Shown piece after piece: positions 8,628 to 18,034 of a DNA stretch of 64,000 nt. How positions within the stretch are numbered: the first letter of the stretch is position 1; each line of letters opens with the position of its first letter. The translations under genes and the position numbers were made by a program. The notes below the pieces were generated by a model, which had not been told where the DNA came from, made no database searches, and saw only the letters and a list, made by a program, of their open reading frames with translations. This DNA comes from Marinobacter sp. BW6 (GTDB lineage Bacteria > Pseudomonadota > Gammaproteobacteria > Pseudomonadales > Oleiphilaceae): positions 1,550,001 to 1,614,000 of the forward strand of contig NZ_VIRN01000064.1 in NCBI RefSeq assembly GCF_008107725.1. The letters run 5' to 3'.

Positions 8628-9507
8628 GTTCATCGATCCGCGCATCCTTCTCCGCCCAGATCTCACTCACCCAGCGCTGAAACGCGATTCGGGTTTCCCG
8701 GTCGTTTTCGTAATCCATCCCCAGGAACTCGCCAGGTATTTCCCGTGTCCGCACGTCGATAACAATCCTGCGGATTCGTCCGCACAGGTAATCCCAGAAG
8801 CCGGCGCGTCCCTCCGGATACACAATGGTGACATCCAGCATGGTGTGGATCATTTCACCCATAGCGCCCAGCACAAACGCGGTTCCACCTGCCCTCGGCT
8901 TCAGAAGATGCGTGTAGGGTGATTCCTGGCGGTCGTGTTTCTCCGGCGTAAACCGGGTACCTTCCATAAAGTTAAAGATCGTCACCGGGGTGTAGCGAAA
9001 TTTCTCGCAGGCAGCCTGGGTGGCGGCCACATCCTTTCCCTTGAGCTCCGGGCGTTTGGCGATCTGCTCCTTGGTGTGGCGGTGCATAAATGGGAAGTCC
9101 AGCGCCCACCAGGCAACACCCAGAAAGGGAACCCAGATCAGCTGTTTCTTCAGGAAGAACTTTAGTAGGGGAATCCGGCTGTTGAGCACATACTGAATGG
9201 CGGGGATATCGGCCCAGCTCTGGTGGTTGCAGGTAACAAAATACCAGTGCTCCCGGCTGAGGTTTTCAACGCCCCGAACATCCCACGCGACCCTGTGCAG
9301 AAGATCCATCAGCAGGTTGTTGAAACCAATCCAGACCCATGCGATGTTGTTCAGGACCACCGTACAACCCTTGCGAATGCCGGTAAGCGGCAGCACGAGT
9401 TTAAGCAAGGCGAATACCAGAAGAACGGGAAACAGGACCAACGTGTTACAAAGAATGAGCAGGGCCGCCAAAGTGCCCTTCAGCGGCGCTGGGAGAAAAT
9501 CGAGCAT
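8593..9507 (-). CDS. Membrane-bound acyltransferase (PlsC/YihG family)
   Basis: A 304-residue protein with two hydrophobic N-terminal segments (about residues 10-40 and 45-68). The PlsC-type catalytic motif follows: NHQSWAD with His95 and Asp100 (HX4D), then the acceptor-binding EGTRF near residue 182. This arrangement fits 1-acyl-sn-glycerol-3-phosphate acyltransferase-like enzymes of the YihG type at the inner membrane, which modify phospholipid acyl composition. It is downstream of the Bax-like gene by 12 bp and probably co-transcribed with it. Its last 11 codons overlap the regulator gene on the other strand. The exact acyl acceptor cannot be read from sequence. Confidence 0.87.
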   Translation of the reverse strand: MLDFLPAPLKGTLAALLILCNTLVLFPVLLVFALLKLVLPLTGIRKGCTVVLNNIAWVWIGFNNLLMDLLHRVAWDVRGVENLSREHWYFVTCNHQSWADIPAIQYVLNSRIPLLKFFLKKQLIWVPFLGVAWWALDFPFMHRHTKEQIAKRPELKGKDVAATQAACEKFRYTPVTIFNFMEGTRFTPEKHDRQESPYTHLLKPRAGGTAFVLGAMGEMIHTMLDVTIVYPEGRAGFWDYLCGRIRRIVIDVRTREIPGEFLGMDYENDRETRIAFQRWVSEIWAEKDARIDELKAAPAPAPGQ

Positions 9508-9519
9508 GGGGTAGGGTCT

Positions 9520-10455
9520 CTAACCTTCAGCCGGGTTGGTGTTCAGTGATGATTGGCGCGGCAACAAGCCGGTTTCCGTTTCCGTGGAGGCCAGTTGCTC
9601 GAGGCTACCGGGTTCGAGGTTCCGGACGACGGTGCGGAAATCGTCGTCATAGAATTCCAGGTTGTTGTAATGAATCATGGCCCGGATTTCTTCTATATAT
9701 TCTTCGCCACGTTCGGAATAGCCGAGCAGGCCTTCAGCCAGTTCCAGGCCGGACAGCGGCGCATTCTTGCGGCGGTCTTTGAGCCGAACGTCCCGCAACA
9801 GCTGGTAAGTGGGGTGGCGGTTCAGGTTCTGAATGTAGGCCCGAACCGACCGGTACGGTGAAGAGAACTTCGCCACTTCATGGTTGGCGCCGTCGGCACG
9901 ACTGAGAGGAACCAGACCGCAGCCTTGGGAAAAACACCACTGCCCGAACAGGTTGTTGCCCTTGGTGGCAAACCGGGAGGTGCCCCACGCGGACTCATTG
10001 GCAGCCTGGGCCAGGATCAGGGACGGTGGAATTACGTCCAGGCGCTTACGCAAAAGGGCAAACTGCTCGTCGCTGCCAGGCTCTGCGTCTACTCGTAACC
10101 GCTCGGACTGCTGGGCCAGCCAGTTATACTCCTTGCTGGTCAGAGTTTCCTTTCCGGCGAGGTTGTCCAGATAGTCGCGCTCAATCAGAATCCTGGAATT
10201 GGCCAGAACAATCCTGGGGTAGAGAAACGAAAAGAAAGCGGCCTTTTTCTCCGTAGTGTCCCGGTACTTTGAGAAGTCCGGCAGGTCGTCATTGGCCCAA
10301 TGCGGCAGAGACGGCAGGGAGGATAATGCAGGCTCGGAACCCGAGTTTTCGGAATAGTTCTGGTCAACGCTCGCCTCTGGCGTGTAGAAACCGCCCCCGA
10401 TCGCGAATGCAATCAAGGGAACCATTAGCATGACCGCCCGTTTACCCGCAGACAT
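9520..10455 (-). CDS. Bax-like glucosaminidase-domain protein
   Basis: A 311-residue protein with an N-terminal membrane anchor or signal (KRAVMLMVPLIAFAIGGGFY). Its C-terminal glucosaminidase-like domain contains ILAQAANESAWGTSRFA, where the Glu is the expected catalytic acid, followed by NLFGQWC. It resembles E. coli Bax and probably cleaves peptidoglycan glycan strands. The start at 10455 is preferred because AGAGG lies about 5 bp upstream. An ATG 8 codons earlier (10479) has no ribosome-binding site and sits within one or two bases of the transcription start predicted from the adjacent promoter. The gene heads a likely two-gene unit with the acyltransferase. Confidence 0.82.
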   Translation of the reverse strand: MSAGKRAVMLMVPLIAFAIGGGFYTPEASVDQNYSENSGSEPALSSLPSLPHWANDDLPDFSKYRDTTEKKAAFFSFLYPRIVLANSRILIERDYLDNLAGKETLTSKEYNWLAQQSERLRVDAEPGSDEQFALLRKRLDVIPPSLILAQAANESAWGTSRFATKGNNLFGQWCFSQGCGLVPLSRADGANHEVAKFSSPYRSVRAYIQNLNRHPTYQLLRDVRLKDRRKNAPLSGLELAEGLLGYSERGEEYIEEIRAMIHYNNLEFYDDDFRTVVRNLEPGSLEQLASTETETGLLPRQSSLNTNPAEG

Positions 10456-10486
10456 AAAGCCTCTCGTTAAAGTCGACATAGCAAGA

Positions 10487-10495
10487 ATTATAACA
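10487..10495 (-). promoter_or_regulatory. Extended -10 promoter for the bax-like gene
   Basis: On the minus strand the sequence TGTTATAAT is a perfect TATAAT with the TGn extension. No good -35 box is present at 17-18 bp, which extended -10 promoters tolerate. The predicted transcription start is near 10480, leaving about 25 nt before the chosen start codon. Confidence 0.6.
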
Positions 10496-10545
10496 GGTTA
10501 TACGAGAGCGTCTGCCTGTTGGGTTTCGTCGGGTGGTTTCTACGG

Positions 10546-12717
10546 TCAGGGCAGGCGAGTCGCGATTACCAGGCCGATCTGTTCCCCATTGCCCTCAGTG
10601 GTTCGGAAGCGTAGATAGAATTGGTCCTGGCTGGCGGTGTGAAAGCCCTCGAGTACTAGGTTCCCGGCGGTAAACTGTACTTGGCCGTCGCCGGACTGAC
10701 TGTAAGTGAGGGTAACGTCCGGAAGGCGCTCCAGAACGGGTTTTGTCACCGTTTGGTCGTTGACGGAATGGGTGCTGGTTAGCAAAACCGGCGAAAGGGT
10801 CGCCGCGCTGGAGGAGTCGATGGTTAACAGTGCGTTGTCAAAATGCCGGAGGCGGTTTGTGTCAGCGGTCAGGGCAAGGGCCACGCCCTGAAGCCGGAAC
10901 TGTCCGGTGGCGGGGGCACTGTTGGCGGTTTGCTCGTTGGCAATCAGAATGCCGTCACCCAAGGGACTGTCGTCCAGATTGAACGCCATCAGGGTGCCAT
11001 CAGGACTGCTGGCGCCTATACCGATATCCGGCTGCTCGAAATCACCGGAGGCGGTGGTAATGTCCAGGTTAAGCCGGCCGATATCCACATCACCTTTGCT
11101 GAGCCGGGAGGTTCGATTGCTCAGGGTCCAGGATTCCGTTCTGGTGCCGGTGGCATCTGTGGTGACAGTTCCTGTGCTATCCCGCTGCACCGTTGTAAAG
11201 CTCTGGGACTGGCTGACCGTGCCGGTATTGATCTGCCACTGGCCAACGCCTGCTTCAATGGTAAGGGGCGTTGTGTCGTCGCTGAAACGGGTTGCCAGGT
11301 AAACCACATTGTAATCCCGGCCGCTCAGGGTACCCGCGTCGAAGCCTTCTTGCCGAAGCAGGTTAACTTCAAGAACTGACAGATACTGATCTTCCAGCGT
11401 GCCCAGGCGCTCCAGACGGTCTCCTTCAGCGACCAGCTCAATAGCCTTGCCGGCACTGAAGTAGCCGCTGATCACCCGGTCAGGCCCTGAGGTTTCATCC
11501 ACGGGAAGGCTGGTGAAGGCATTCAGGTAATAGGGATTTCGGGTCCAGCCGATGATTTTTGAGCTGCCACGGCCCGTAATGCTCTGGTACAGGGCCCGGC
11601 CGGCGAGCAGGCGTGTATCGTCCATAAGTGTGGCGGCACCAGGCGAGGAGGAGTGGGTGTTACGTTCCCAGTATTCGGAGCCACGCACGAAGAAATTGTT
11701 CCCATCCTGATGAATCAGGGCCTCCCGGTCGTAGGGGATGTCATTGGCCAGAGAGGTAACGCGGATGTTGAACGCATCAAAGCTGGTCAGGGTCAGGGCA
11801 GGGTAGACGTAGCCGGTGCCGTTCTCATCCGTAAGCACCTCTTCCTGAGCGGTACGAACACCCCATTGTCCGGACCCGCTCAGGGTCGACTCGAGAAAGG
11901 TCTGCCCCAACTCAATGCCGAGGAATACGGAATTGTAGTCCGCGGAACTGGCGCTGATCTTGCCCGAGGAGGTCTCATCCAGCACCGCGTAGTCGGCCAT
12001 AGCGCCGACGTAACGGGCAAAGTCTCCCCGATTTTCCAGTACATCCAGAGCGCCGCTCAGGCCAACATTGGGCGGGATGTCAATTTCGAAGTCGTGCACC
12101 TGATCGGCCAGGGTAGACCACACATACTTGTTCAGGCACAGCTCGCCACCTTCATCGGCAACGCAATCCATGATTGTCTGGAACTCGCCTGCCGTGTAAC
12201 TGCTGAGAGTGTTGCGAACCAGATATTCAGAAAAAGGGTTCACTTTAACATCCCGATCGGCATCGGCGGCCAGGGCACGCATGCGGGTGTTGCCGTAACT
12301 GGCATCGATAATCACATTCGGCCCCAGTGGCAGGCCCTCAGTGAATTCAATTATGGTGAAGCCTTCGCTGTCGGTGCGGGTGGAGATTGGCGGCTCACCC
12401 AGGTTCTGTAGGACGGGGTTGGTGAAGTAAACACTTACCCTGTCTGGTTGTACGATTCTCAGGTTGCGCCGGGTAGGCTCGCCCTCGCTGGTGACACCGC
12501 CTGGCACTTCCATGGTCACCCGGACTTCGTTGCTGGCGAGGCCGCCGGTGTTGGTGGAATCGCCGGTGCTGCCGGAGCTGAAATCATCGACCGGATTCTT
12601 GTTTCCAGCAAAGTCATTGGGCTGGTTGGCCGCTCCCTCAAGGGCATCTTCGCCGCTTCCGCATCCGGCGGTGAGCAACAGAGTCGAGGAGAGCAATAAA
12701 CTGAGTGTGAAACGCAT
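10546..12717 (-). CDS. Large predicted lipoprotein of unknown function
   Basis: A 723-residue protein with a lipoprotein signal peptide (MRFTLSLLLSSTLLLTAGC; lipobox LTAG-Cys at residue 19) followed by a Gly/Ser/Asn-rich linker of about 40 residues. The residue at +2 after the Cys is Gly, so an outer-membrane destination is expected. The remainder is beta-rich with many Thr/Ser and no motif I recognise. The middle part contains segments such as RVISGYFSAGKAIELVAEG and LGTLEDQYLSVLEVNLLRQE, suggesting repeated beta folds. The gene stands alone between the yfaZ-like gene and the bax promoter. I do not assign a function. Confidence 0.8.
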   Translation of the reverse strand: MRFTLSLLLSSTLLLTAGCGSGEDALEGAANQPNDFAGNKNPVDDFSSGSTGDSTNTGGLASNEVRVTMEVPGGVTSEGEPTRRNLRIVQPDRVSVYFTNPVLQNLGEPPISTRTDSEGFTIIEFTEGLPLGPNVIIDASYGNTRMRALAADADRDVKVNPFSEYLVRNTLSSYTAGEFQTIMDCVADEGGELCLNKYVWSTLADQVHDFEIDIPPNVGLSGALDVLENRGDFARYVGAMADYAVLDETSSGKISASSADYNSVFLGIELGQTFLESTLSGSGQWGVRTAQEEVLTDENGTGYVYPALTLTSFDAFNIRVTSLANDIPYDREALIHQDGNNFFVRGSEYWERNTHSSSPGAATLMDDTRLLAGRALYQSITGRGSSKIIGWTRNPYYLNAFTSLPVDETSGPDRVISGYFSAGKAIELVAEGDRLERLGTLEDQYLSVLEVNLLRQEGFDAGTLSGRDYNVVYLATRFSDDTTPLTIEAGVGQWQINTGTVSQSQSFTTVQRDSTGTVTTDATGTRTESWTLSNRTSRLSKGDVDIGRLNLDITTASGDFEQPDIGIGASSPDGTLMAFNLDDSPLGDGILIANEQTANSAPATGQFRLQGVALALTADTNRLRHFDNALLTIDSSSAATLSPVLLTSTHSVNDQTVTKPVLERLPDVTLTYSQSGDGQVQFTAGNLVLEGFHTASQDQFYLRFRTTEGNGEQIGLVIATRLP

Positions 12718-12815
12718 GCCTGGCTATCCGTGCAGAAAATACAGGCAAACAGTCTAACAGTCGGATTCTCGGGAAAGCGTGAGGAAAAGCACGAAAAAGT
12801 CAGGGAGAGAAAGCG

Positions 12816-12842
12816 AAACGGGCCCAAGAAGCCGGGCCCGTT
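12816..12842 (-). terminator. Probable terminator of the yfaZ-like gene
   Basis: A 9-bp perfect stem (AACGGGCCC / GGGCCCGTT, 8-nt loop) lies 17 bp beyond the stop codon of the yfaZ-like gene. On the minus strand it is followed by a pyrimidine-rich stretch (TCGCTTTCTCTCCC) rather than a pure T run, so it is of moderate strength. Confidence 0.55.
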
Positions 12843-12858
12843 CCAGACAAGGCAGGAA

Positions 12859-13416
12859 TCAGAAGAAAATCTTCATGCCCGCCATAACGCCTTCATCGAG
12901 ATTGACGTCTCGTGAGGAGTTCTCGATATCGGTGTTCAGGTAACGGTAGCCGGCGAAAAGCTCGGCATTGCGGATAACCCGATAGCTGCCCCGCAGCTCC
13001 AAACTCGTCATATCATCGGAATCGCCGAACGAGAGGATGCTGGGTGCGTAGTGCAGGCCACCAGTGAAAGACAGGCCCGGAACGTTCGGGATGTTGACAG
13101 TGGCAAAGCCGCCAAGACCCAGAGCCCCGCCATCTGCTCGGCTCTGATCCCAGGCGATACCGCGCATACCGATGCCAGCTGTGGTGGGCAGGTTGCCGAT
13201 AGCCGTCCGGCCCTGGGCATGGAAATCCACGTTGAAGATATCGCGGCCACCCTCGTGGTAGGTGTAACCGGTGCCAAGCTGGATGTCATTGTTGGTACCG
13301 AAGAAATTCACCTGGCCCTTCACCGAATCGTTGGTGAGGCTGAGGTCGACGTCACCTGCAAAGGCAGGCGCGGCAGCCAGTGAGAGAACCATCAGGGAAA
13401 TCCGGGACGCTTTCAT
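12859..13416 (-). CDS. YfaZ-like outer-membrane protein
   Basis: A 185-residue exported protein: signal peptide MKASRISLMVLSLAAAPAFA, then amphipathic beta-strand sequence ending in Phe-Phe (GVMAGMKIFF), as expected of a small outer-membrane barrel. The overall pattern, including VKGQVNFF near the start and AGYRYLNTDIEN near the end, resembles the YfaZ family of proteobacteria, whose function is not established. It has its own downstream hairpin and is probably monocistronic. Confidence 0.75.
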   Translation of the reverse strand: MKASRISLMVLSLAAAPAFAGDVDLSLTNDSVKGQVNFFGTNNDIQLGTGYTYHEGGRDIFNVDFHAQGRTAIGNLPTTAGIGMRGIAWDQSRADGGALGLGGFATVNIPNVPGLSFTGGLHYAPSILSFGDSDDMTSLELRGSYRVIRNAELFAGYRYLNTDIENSSRDVNLDEGVMAGMKIFF

Positions 13417-13528
13417 AGTTATGCACCTTCATTAAGTTATTAGCAGGATTGGCGGTATGGTAACGGGGCGCCCGGGAGCACTCAACTTAAATGCCAGTAA
13501 GTCCCCGTTAACTTTAATTTTTCGCAGA

Positions 13529-13717
13529 TCAGTGCTTGGTGGTCTCGCCGCCCTGGTCCAGATCCTCCGGTGATGCGTTCTCTGCGGGTACCCGGTATTC
13601 CTCGTTGGCCCAGGCCCCCAGATCGATCAGTTTACAGCGCTCCGAACAAAAAGGGCGCCAGGGGTTGGTCTCGGTCCATTCCACGGACTTTTTACAGGTT
13701 GGGCATTCAACGTTCAT
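13529..13717 (-). CDS. yacG: DNA gyrase inhibitor YacG
   Basis: A 62-residue zinc-binding protein with the conserved pattern CPTCKK near the N-terminus and [14 protein letters not shown], giving the four Cys ligands (C-x2-C ... C-x3-C). YacG binds GyrB and inhibits gyrase in E. coli. In many gammaproteobacteria yacG sits immediately beside coaE and the pilD region. Here it has the same orientation but lies about 4.3 kb downstream, separated by the hybrid kinase, trmO and an outer-membrane gene. Confidence 0.9.
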   Translation of the reverse strand: MNVECPTCKKSVEWTETNPWRPFCSERCKLIDLGAWANEEYRVPAENASPEDLDQGGETTKH

Positions 13718-13779
13718 GGTTGCCTTCGGGTATTGAAAACGTGTCTGGATGTCTGTGCCCTGATTTAAGAAAACAGCTT

Positions 13780-16131
13780 TCAGGAGGCAGCAGACGCCTG
13801 ACAGTATTGTTCCAGTACTGCCCGCAGCATTTCAATATTGACAGGCTTGGCAACAAAAGAATCCATACCGCACCGGCGGCAGCGTTCTTCGTCTTCTTCC
13901 ATGGCGCTGGCGGTCAGGGCGACCACAGGGATTCGCACGCGGTTGTGCGTTTTCTCCCACTCCCTAAGGCGTCGGGTGGCTTCGAAACCATCCACGCGGG
14001 GCATAACACAATCCATGAACACCAGATCGAACGGGTGCCACTGCCAGAGGCTGGCCGCAGCCTCGCCGTCGTTTGCGGTCATCACGTCACATCCGAGTTT
14101 CTCAAGCAGTCGACGGGTAAGGGTGCGGTTGACCGGATTATCTTCCACCAGCAGCACCTTCATCCGGCCACAGGGTAGTTCCCGGAGCCGGGCGGTATCG
14201 GTGACTGCTTGCAGGGAAAACCGGGTCAGGAAACGCCTTTCCTCTTTGGCGGCGTCGGCAAACAACTGGTTAAGAATCGGAGTCAGGCAGGACTCTCTCA
14301 GCGATTTGCTCAGGAAAGCGTCGGCTCCGGCTTGCCGGAAATGTTCGGCGTCGCCCCGCTGGGGGTTGGATGAGAGAATCAGCAAACGCATATCGGACCA
14401 GAGCGGATTGCTTCGGATCTGCCGGCACAGGAGGTCGCTGTCCATGTCCGGTACAAAGCCATCCAGGATGATGGCGTCGAAAGGCTGCTGGCCATCGAAT
14501 GCCGTGCGCAGGGACGTCAGCGCTTCGCCGGCGGACTTTACCGCCTCGATGTGCACCTCGTGGCGAGATAACATTTCCAGGGTGATCTTGCGGGACAGCT
14601 CGTAGGAATCTACCACCAGAATCCGGCGATTTTTCACCATCCGGGTATCCGGCCGAACCCGGGCGGCGTTCTCCGGTGCCACGGGCAGGATCAGTTCCAT
14701 CCAGAAGGTGGAGCCCTCGCCCGGGCGGCTCTCCAGATCCATGGAGCCGTCCATCAGACCGACCAATTGGCGGCAGATGGTCAGGCCCAGGCCGGCACCG
14801 GGCAACTGGCGCTGGAACTGTTGGCCCAGTTGCACATAGGGCTCGTAAACCAGCGGAACATCTTCCGGGTTGATCCCCACGCCGGTATCTTCAACAGCAA
14901 TGCGAATGCGTGCCTTGCCGTCCCGGCGGCCCAGCACCTCGATGCTGATCAGCACATGACCTGAATCGGTAAATTTGATGGCGTTGGAGGTGAGGTTCAG
15001 CAGGATCTGGCGAATTCGCACCGGGTCGCCCTTCAGTGCCCAGGGCAGGTTCTCGTCAATTCGAAGCTCAAGTGCCAGCCCTTTCTCCCGGGCGCGGGAA
15101 CCCAACATGTGCACGAGATCATTGAGGGTTTCCCGAAGATCAAAGGGAATGTCATCCAGCACCAGCTTGCCCGCTTCCATGCTGGAGATGTCCAGAAGAT
15201 CGTTGATGATGGCAGAGAGGCTCTCGGAAGCACTCAGCAGCGTCTGCACGTACTCACGCTGCTCCTGATCGAGAGGCGTGTCGGTCAGCAGGTTGGCGTA
15301 GCCCAGCACGGACTGCAGCGGGATGCGCAACTCGTGGCTGACATTGGCCAGGAACTGGTTCTTGGCATGGTTGGCCCGCACCGCCTCGTCCCGTTCTCCC
15401 TGGGATTGGATCGTGGTCTGGCGCAGGGAGCGGGTGTCCTCGAGAATCTGCAGGCGCATCTTGTTCAGGGCCTGCTCCAGCTCCGAGAGCTCGTCCGGCG
15501 TTTTACGGGCTTTGCGTTTGAGTTTCAGCGGATCGACCAGGGCGTCCAGGTTCAGTCGGGCGGCGTAATCGGCCATGGATTCCAGATGCCGGGATAGCGT
15601 CAAACGAACGATCACCAGTAAGCCTAAAGTGCCCAGCATTACCACAATCGATTGGAATAGCAGATTCAGGAGAGCACGGTTCCGAAGGTCTGTGTAAATC
15701 TGGTCGATGGAGGAGGTAACAGTGAGCGTGCCCACATTCTCAGGACTGCGAATGCTGGAGCGGTCGAAGACCAGTGGAAAGGTCTGCGAGATTGCCCGGC
15801 CCTCAGGGTAAGTGCCGGTACTGAATGTTTCACCGGTGCTGGTCACTACCCGGCCATACTGGACAGCGGGCACCGCCTTCATGTCATCCAGACTGTTAGC
15901 CACCTCGCTGAAATTCATCAGCCAGATGTTGTTGCTCATACTCCCGGAAACCAGCTCGGCGGCTCGTGTCTGGTCGTTCAACAGGTCGTTCTTCCGGCGC
16001 TCGAATTCGCCTATCAGTTGAACACCCGTTGCCACCAGAGACAAGAACAGGCTGAACAGCAACACGTAGGCGAGCAACCTTGCCGCCAATGGCCGTATTC
16101 CCAATCGTTTGAACAACCGCTTTGAAGGCAA
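13780..16131 (-). CDS. Hybrid sensor histidine kinase with two receiver domains
   Basis: A 783-residue inner-membrane protein. It has TM1 at about residues 16-38, a periplasmic sensor of roughly 115 residues without a recognised fold, and TM2 at about 155-178, then a HAMP-like linker. HisKA follows (His266 in NVSHELRIP), then an HATPase domain (N box near 381-386, G boxes DTGVGI and GAGLGL). The first receiver (about 502-620) has a phosphoacceptor Asp557 but only one N-terminal acidic residue (VVDS). The second receiver (about 657-775) is canonical (ED 663-664, Asp707, Lys in AKPV). There is no Hpt domain, so a separate phosphotransfer protein is expected. The signal and output are unknown. 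Confidence 0.9.
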   Translation of the reverse strand: MPSKRLFKRLGIRPLAARLLAYVLLFSLFLSLVATGVQLIGEFERRKNDLLNDQTRAAELVSGSMSNNIWLMNFSEVANSLDDMKAVPAVQYGRVVTSTGETFSTGTYPEGRAISQTFPLVFDRSSIRSPENVGTLTVTSSIDQIYTDLRNRALLNLLFQSIVVMLGTLGLLVIVRLTLSRHLESMADYAARLNLDALVDPLKLKRKARKTPDELSELEQALNKMRLQILEDTRSLRQTTIQSQGERDEAVRANHAKNQFLANVSHELRIPLQSVLGYANLLTDTPLDQEQREYVQTLLSASESLSAIINDLLDISSMEAGKLVLDDIPFDLRETLNDLVHMLGSRAREKGLALELRIDENLPWALKGDPVRIRQILLNLTSNAIKFTDSGHVLISIEVLGRRDGKARIRIAVEDTGVGINPEDVPLVYEPYVQLGQQFQRQLPGAGLGLTICRQLVGLMDGSMDLESRPGEGSTFWMELILPVAPENAARVRPDTRMVKNRRILVVDSYELSRKITLEMLSRHEVHIEAVKSAGEALTSLRTAFDGQQPFDAIILDGFVPDMDSDLLCRQIRSNPLWSDMRLLILSSNPQRGDAEHFRQAGADAFLSKSLRESCLTPILNQLFADAAKEERRFLTRFSLQAVTDTARLRELPCGRMKVLLVEDNPVNRTLTRRLLEKLGCDVMTANDGEAAASLWQWHPFDLVFMDCVMPRVDGFEATRRLREWEKTHNRVRIPVVALTASAMEEDEERCRRCGMDSFVAKPVNIEMLRAVLEQYCQASAAS

Positions 16132-16175
16132 GGCACATATTCCCTGTGTCGACTACAAAAACACCAACAAGCAGT

Positions 16176-16919
16176 TTAACAGACCGTTAGCACTTCGACA
16201 CGTTTTCGTGAATGATCATTCACGAATCGGAAGCGCACGTTCAGGTCGTATAAATGGGCGCCGTAAATGCGCTCCTCTTCCCGGCCGCGTCGGAATGACG
16301 GGCGCGGATCATAGCCCACAACATCCTCGATCAGGGGCCGTAGTTCCGGGTAGTCGTCTGTTGAAAGTTGGCTGATCTGCGCCTCCGCTTCCGGCAGGAA
16401 CACCACTTCCAGTCTTTCCGTTGGTGGGGAGTCTGCCCAGCCCAAAGTGGCATCGGGCACGGAATCGGCGAAGGGCAGGTAGGGTTTGATATCGAGGATC
16501 GGTGTGCCTTCGATCAAATCATGATCGCTGATGCGGAGGATGAGATGGCCATCAGTGCGAATCAGCCCCTCATTGCGCACCACCGACAGGCCAAGACTGT
16601 TGGGGCGGAACGGTGAACGACTGGCAAACACACCCATCTTGCGGTTGCCGCCCAGGCGGGGAGGGCGCACCACTGGCCGCCATTCGGCCCGCACAGCTTC
16701 GTGAAATTGAAAGGTCAGCCAAAGATGGCTGGCTGTCTCCAGCCCCCGGAACGCATCCTCCCGGTCAAACGGGGGTTGGATAATCAACTCGGCCTGGGCA
16801 TGTCGGGTCAGACCCGGCTGGCGCGGCACCCCGAACTTGTCCTGGAAGCAGGAGCGTGTAATGGCAACTGGCGTAAGGGTAAGGGCCTCGACCGCAGGCT
16901 TTGAGGGGTGTCTTGGCAT
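16176..16919 (-). CDS. trmO: tRNA (t6A37) N6-methyltransferase TrmO (TsaA/YaeB family)
   Basis: A 247-residue TsaA-fold protein. Conserved segments include the early RSCFQDKFGVPRQPGL, the central FASRSPFRPNSLGLS, and the C-terminal GYDPRPSFRRG. This enzyme uses S-adenosylmethionine to methylate t6A37 in tRNA-Thr. The start ATG shares one base with the upstream gene's TAA (TAATG), indicating translational coupling with the outer-membrane gene. The length matches the gammaproteobacterial form. Confidence 0.92.
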   Translation of the reverse strand: MPRHPSKPAVEALTLTPVAITRSCFQDKFGVPRQPGLTRHAQAELIIQPPFDREDAFRGLETASHLWLTFQFHEAVRAEWRPVVRPPRLGGNRKMGVFASRSPFRPNSLGLSVVRNEGLIRTDGHLILRISDHDLIEGTPILDIKPYLPFADSVPDATLGWADSPPTERLEVVFLPEAEAQISQLSTDDYPELRPLIEDVVGYDPRPSFRRGREEERIYGAHLYDLNVRFRFVNDHSRKRVEVLTVC

Positions 16920-18034
16920 TACAAACGATCATCCTCGATAGTACCGGAGAAAAACATCTCCACCCGGAACACCACAGAAGCCCGGTCTTTGAAGCTTTCC
17001 TCCCGGGGGAATTCCAGCGCGGGAATCAGCTCAGCGTATAGCCAGTTGCTGTGGAGCCGGTAGCGAAACGTAAGGTCTGTGAACGCGGAGGTGGTGCGCC
17101 AGGAAGGTTTGCTTTCCCCCAGCAGGCCCAGCCTCGGCGTTACAATCAGCCGGTTATTCATGCGCTTGCGCATGCTGAATATCTGGCCCGCCACAAATTC
17201 CTTGTCGTTGTGCACCCACTCCAGTTCGGAGGACGACTGGAAATACCAACCATTCCCCACAGGACGGCCTGCGCCTATCCAGGTCCGCTCGCCCCAGCCG
17301 TCCTGATGGAAATAATAAAATCGCTGCTGGGCGTTCAGCACCCATTTGTCGTCCAGGCGCCAGCGCTTCTCGGCCGTTGCCCGCCAGAAGGCATCCGGAG
17401 GGAGCCGGAGACGCACACCCACATCGTTGGAGAAGTTGATGGCATCGCCAATCTGGGTCAGGTACCGCAGCGCACCCGTGGCTTCCGTGTCGGAGCGTTC
17501 CGGCTCGGTAAGCTGGCGGTCCCGCTGGCGCTCTCCGAGAGGAATCAGGTCTTCGCTCTCGCTTTCGATAACCAGGCGCAGTTTCCGGCGGGTGGTGGGA
17601 ATATCCAGCCGGAATCGAGCCTCCGGCTCAAACTGTGCCGGGTCCCCGTATTCGGATTCCGTTGCAAAGCCAACTCGCAGATAGCTCTCATTGTTGGGCA
17701 GGCTCTGGGCGCTGCCGGAAAGCGTCCGGTCGGCCCATTGGCCAACAGACTGGATCTTCCGCCCGTGAAGACGCTCCTGCCGCAGCACCCAGTTACTGAA
17801 CTTGAGCCAGTAGGAATCCCGTGGATCCGCCCAGTATTCGTCCGGCTCAAAGGTGTAGAACCCGATCGGCAGCTGAGTCGGAGACAGAATCTCGGCCACA
17901 GAGCGCTCTTGAACCTCAAACACCGGCTCAAGGCTGTAGGTTGGGGAAGAGAACGTCAGAGAAAGTGCAGCGGCAAGACCTGCAAAACGATAGCGGAAAA
18001 ACCAGTCAGCCAAAATCCACCAACAACCTTTCAT
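16919..18034 (-). CDS. Predicted outer-membrane protein of unknown function
   Basis: A 371-residue protein with an N-terminal signal sequence (hydrophobic FAGLAAALSLTFSSP, cleavage around TYS-LEP) and a beta-rich C-terminal half with alternating aromatic residues, such as NGWYFQSSSELEWVHND, consistent with a barrel. I do not recognise the family. Its 5' end overlaps coaE by 29 bp and its stop overlaps trmO by one base. It is thus embedded in the pilD-coaE-trmO transcription unit. A later start would remove the overlap, but the present start gives a complete signal peptide. Confidence 0.7.
   Translation of the reverse strand: MKGCWWILADWFFRYRFAGLAAALSLTFSSPTYSLEPVFEVQERSVAEILSPTQLPIGFYTFEPDEYWADPRDSYWLKFSNWVLRQERLHGRKIQSVGQWADRTLSGSAQSLPNNESYLRVGFATESEYGDPAQFEPEARFRLDIPTTRRKLRLVIESESEDLIPLGERQRDRQLTEPERSDTEATGALRYLTQIGDAINFSNDVGVRLRLPPDAFWRATAEKRWRLDDKWVLNAQQRFYYFHQDGWGERTWIGAGRPVGNGWYFQSSSELEWVHNDKEFVAGQIFSMRKRMNNRLIVTPRLGLLGESKPSWRTTSAFTDLTFRYRLHSNWLYAELIPALEFPREESFKDRASVVFRVEMFFSGTIEDDRL

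Noticed and set aside
11653..12411. 252-codon plus-strand frame opposite the large lipoprotein
   Set aside because: No recognisable domain or ribosome-binding site; the lipoprotein frame is supported by a clear lipobox.
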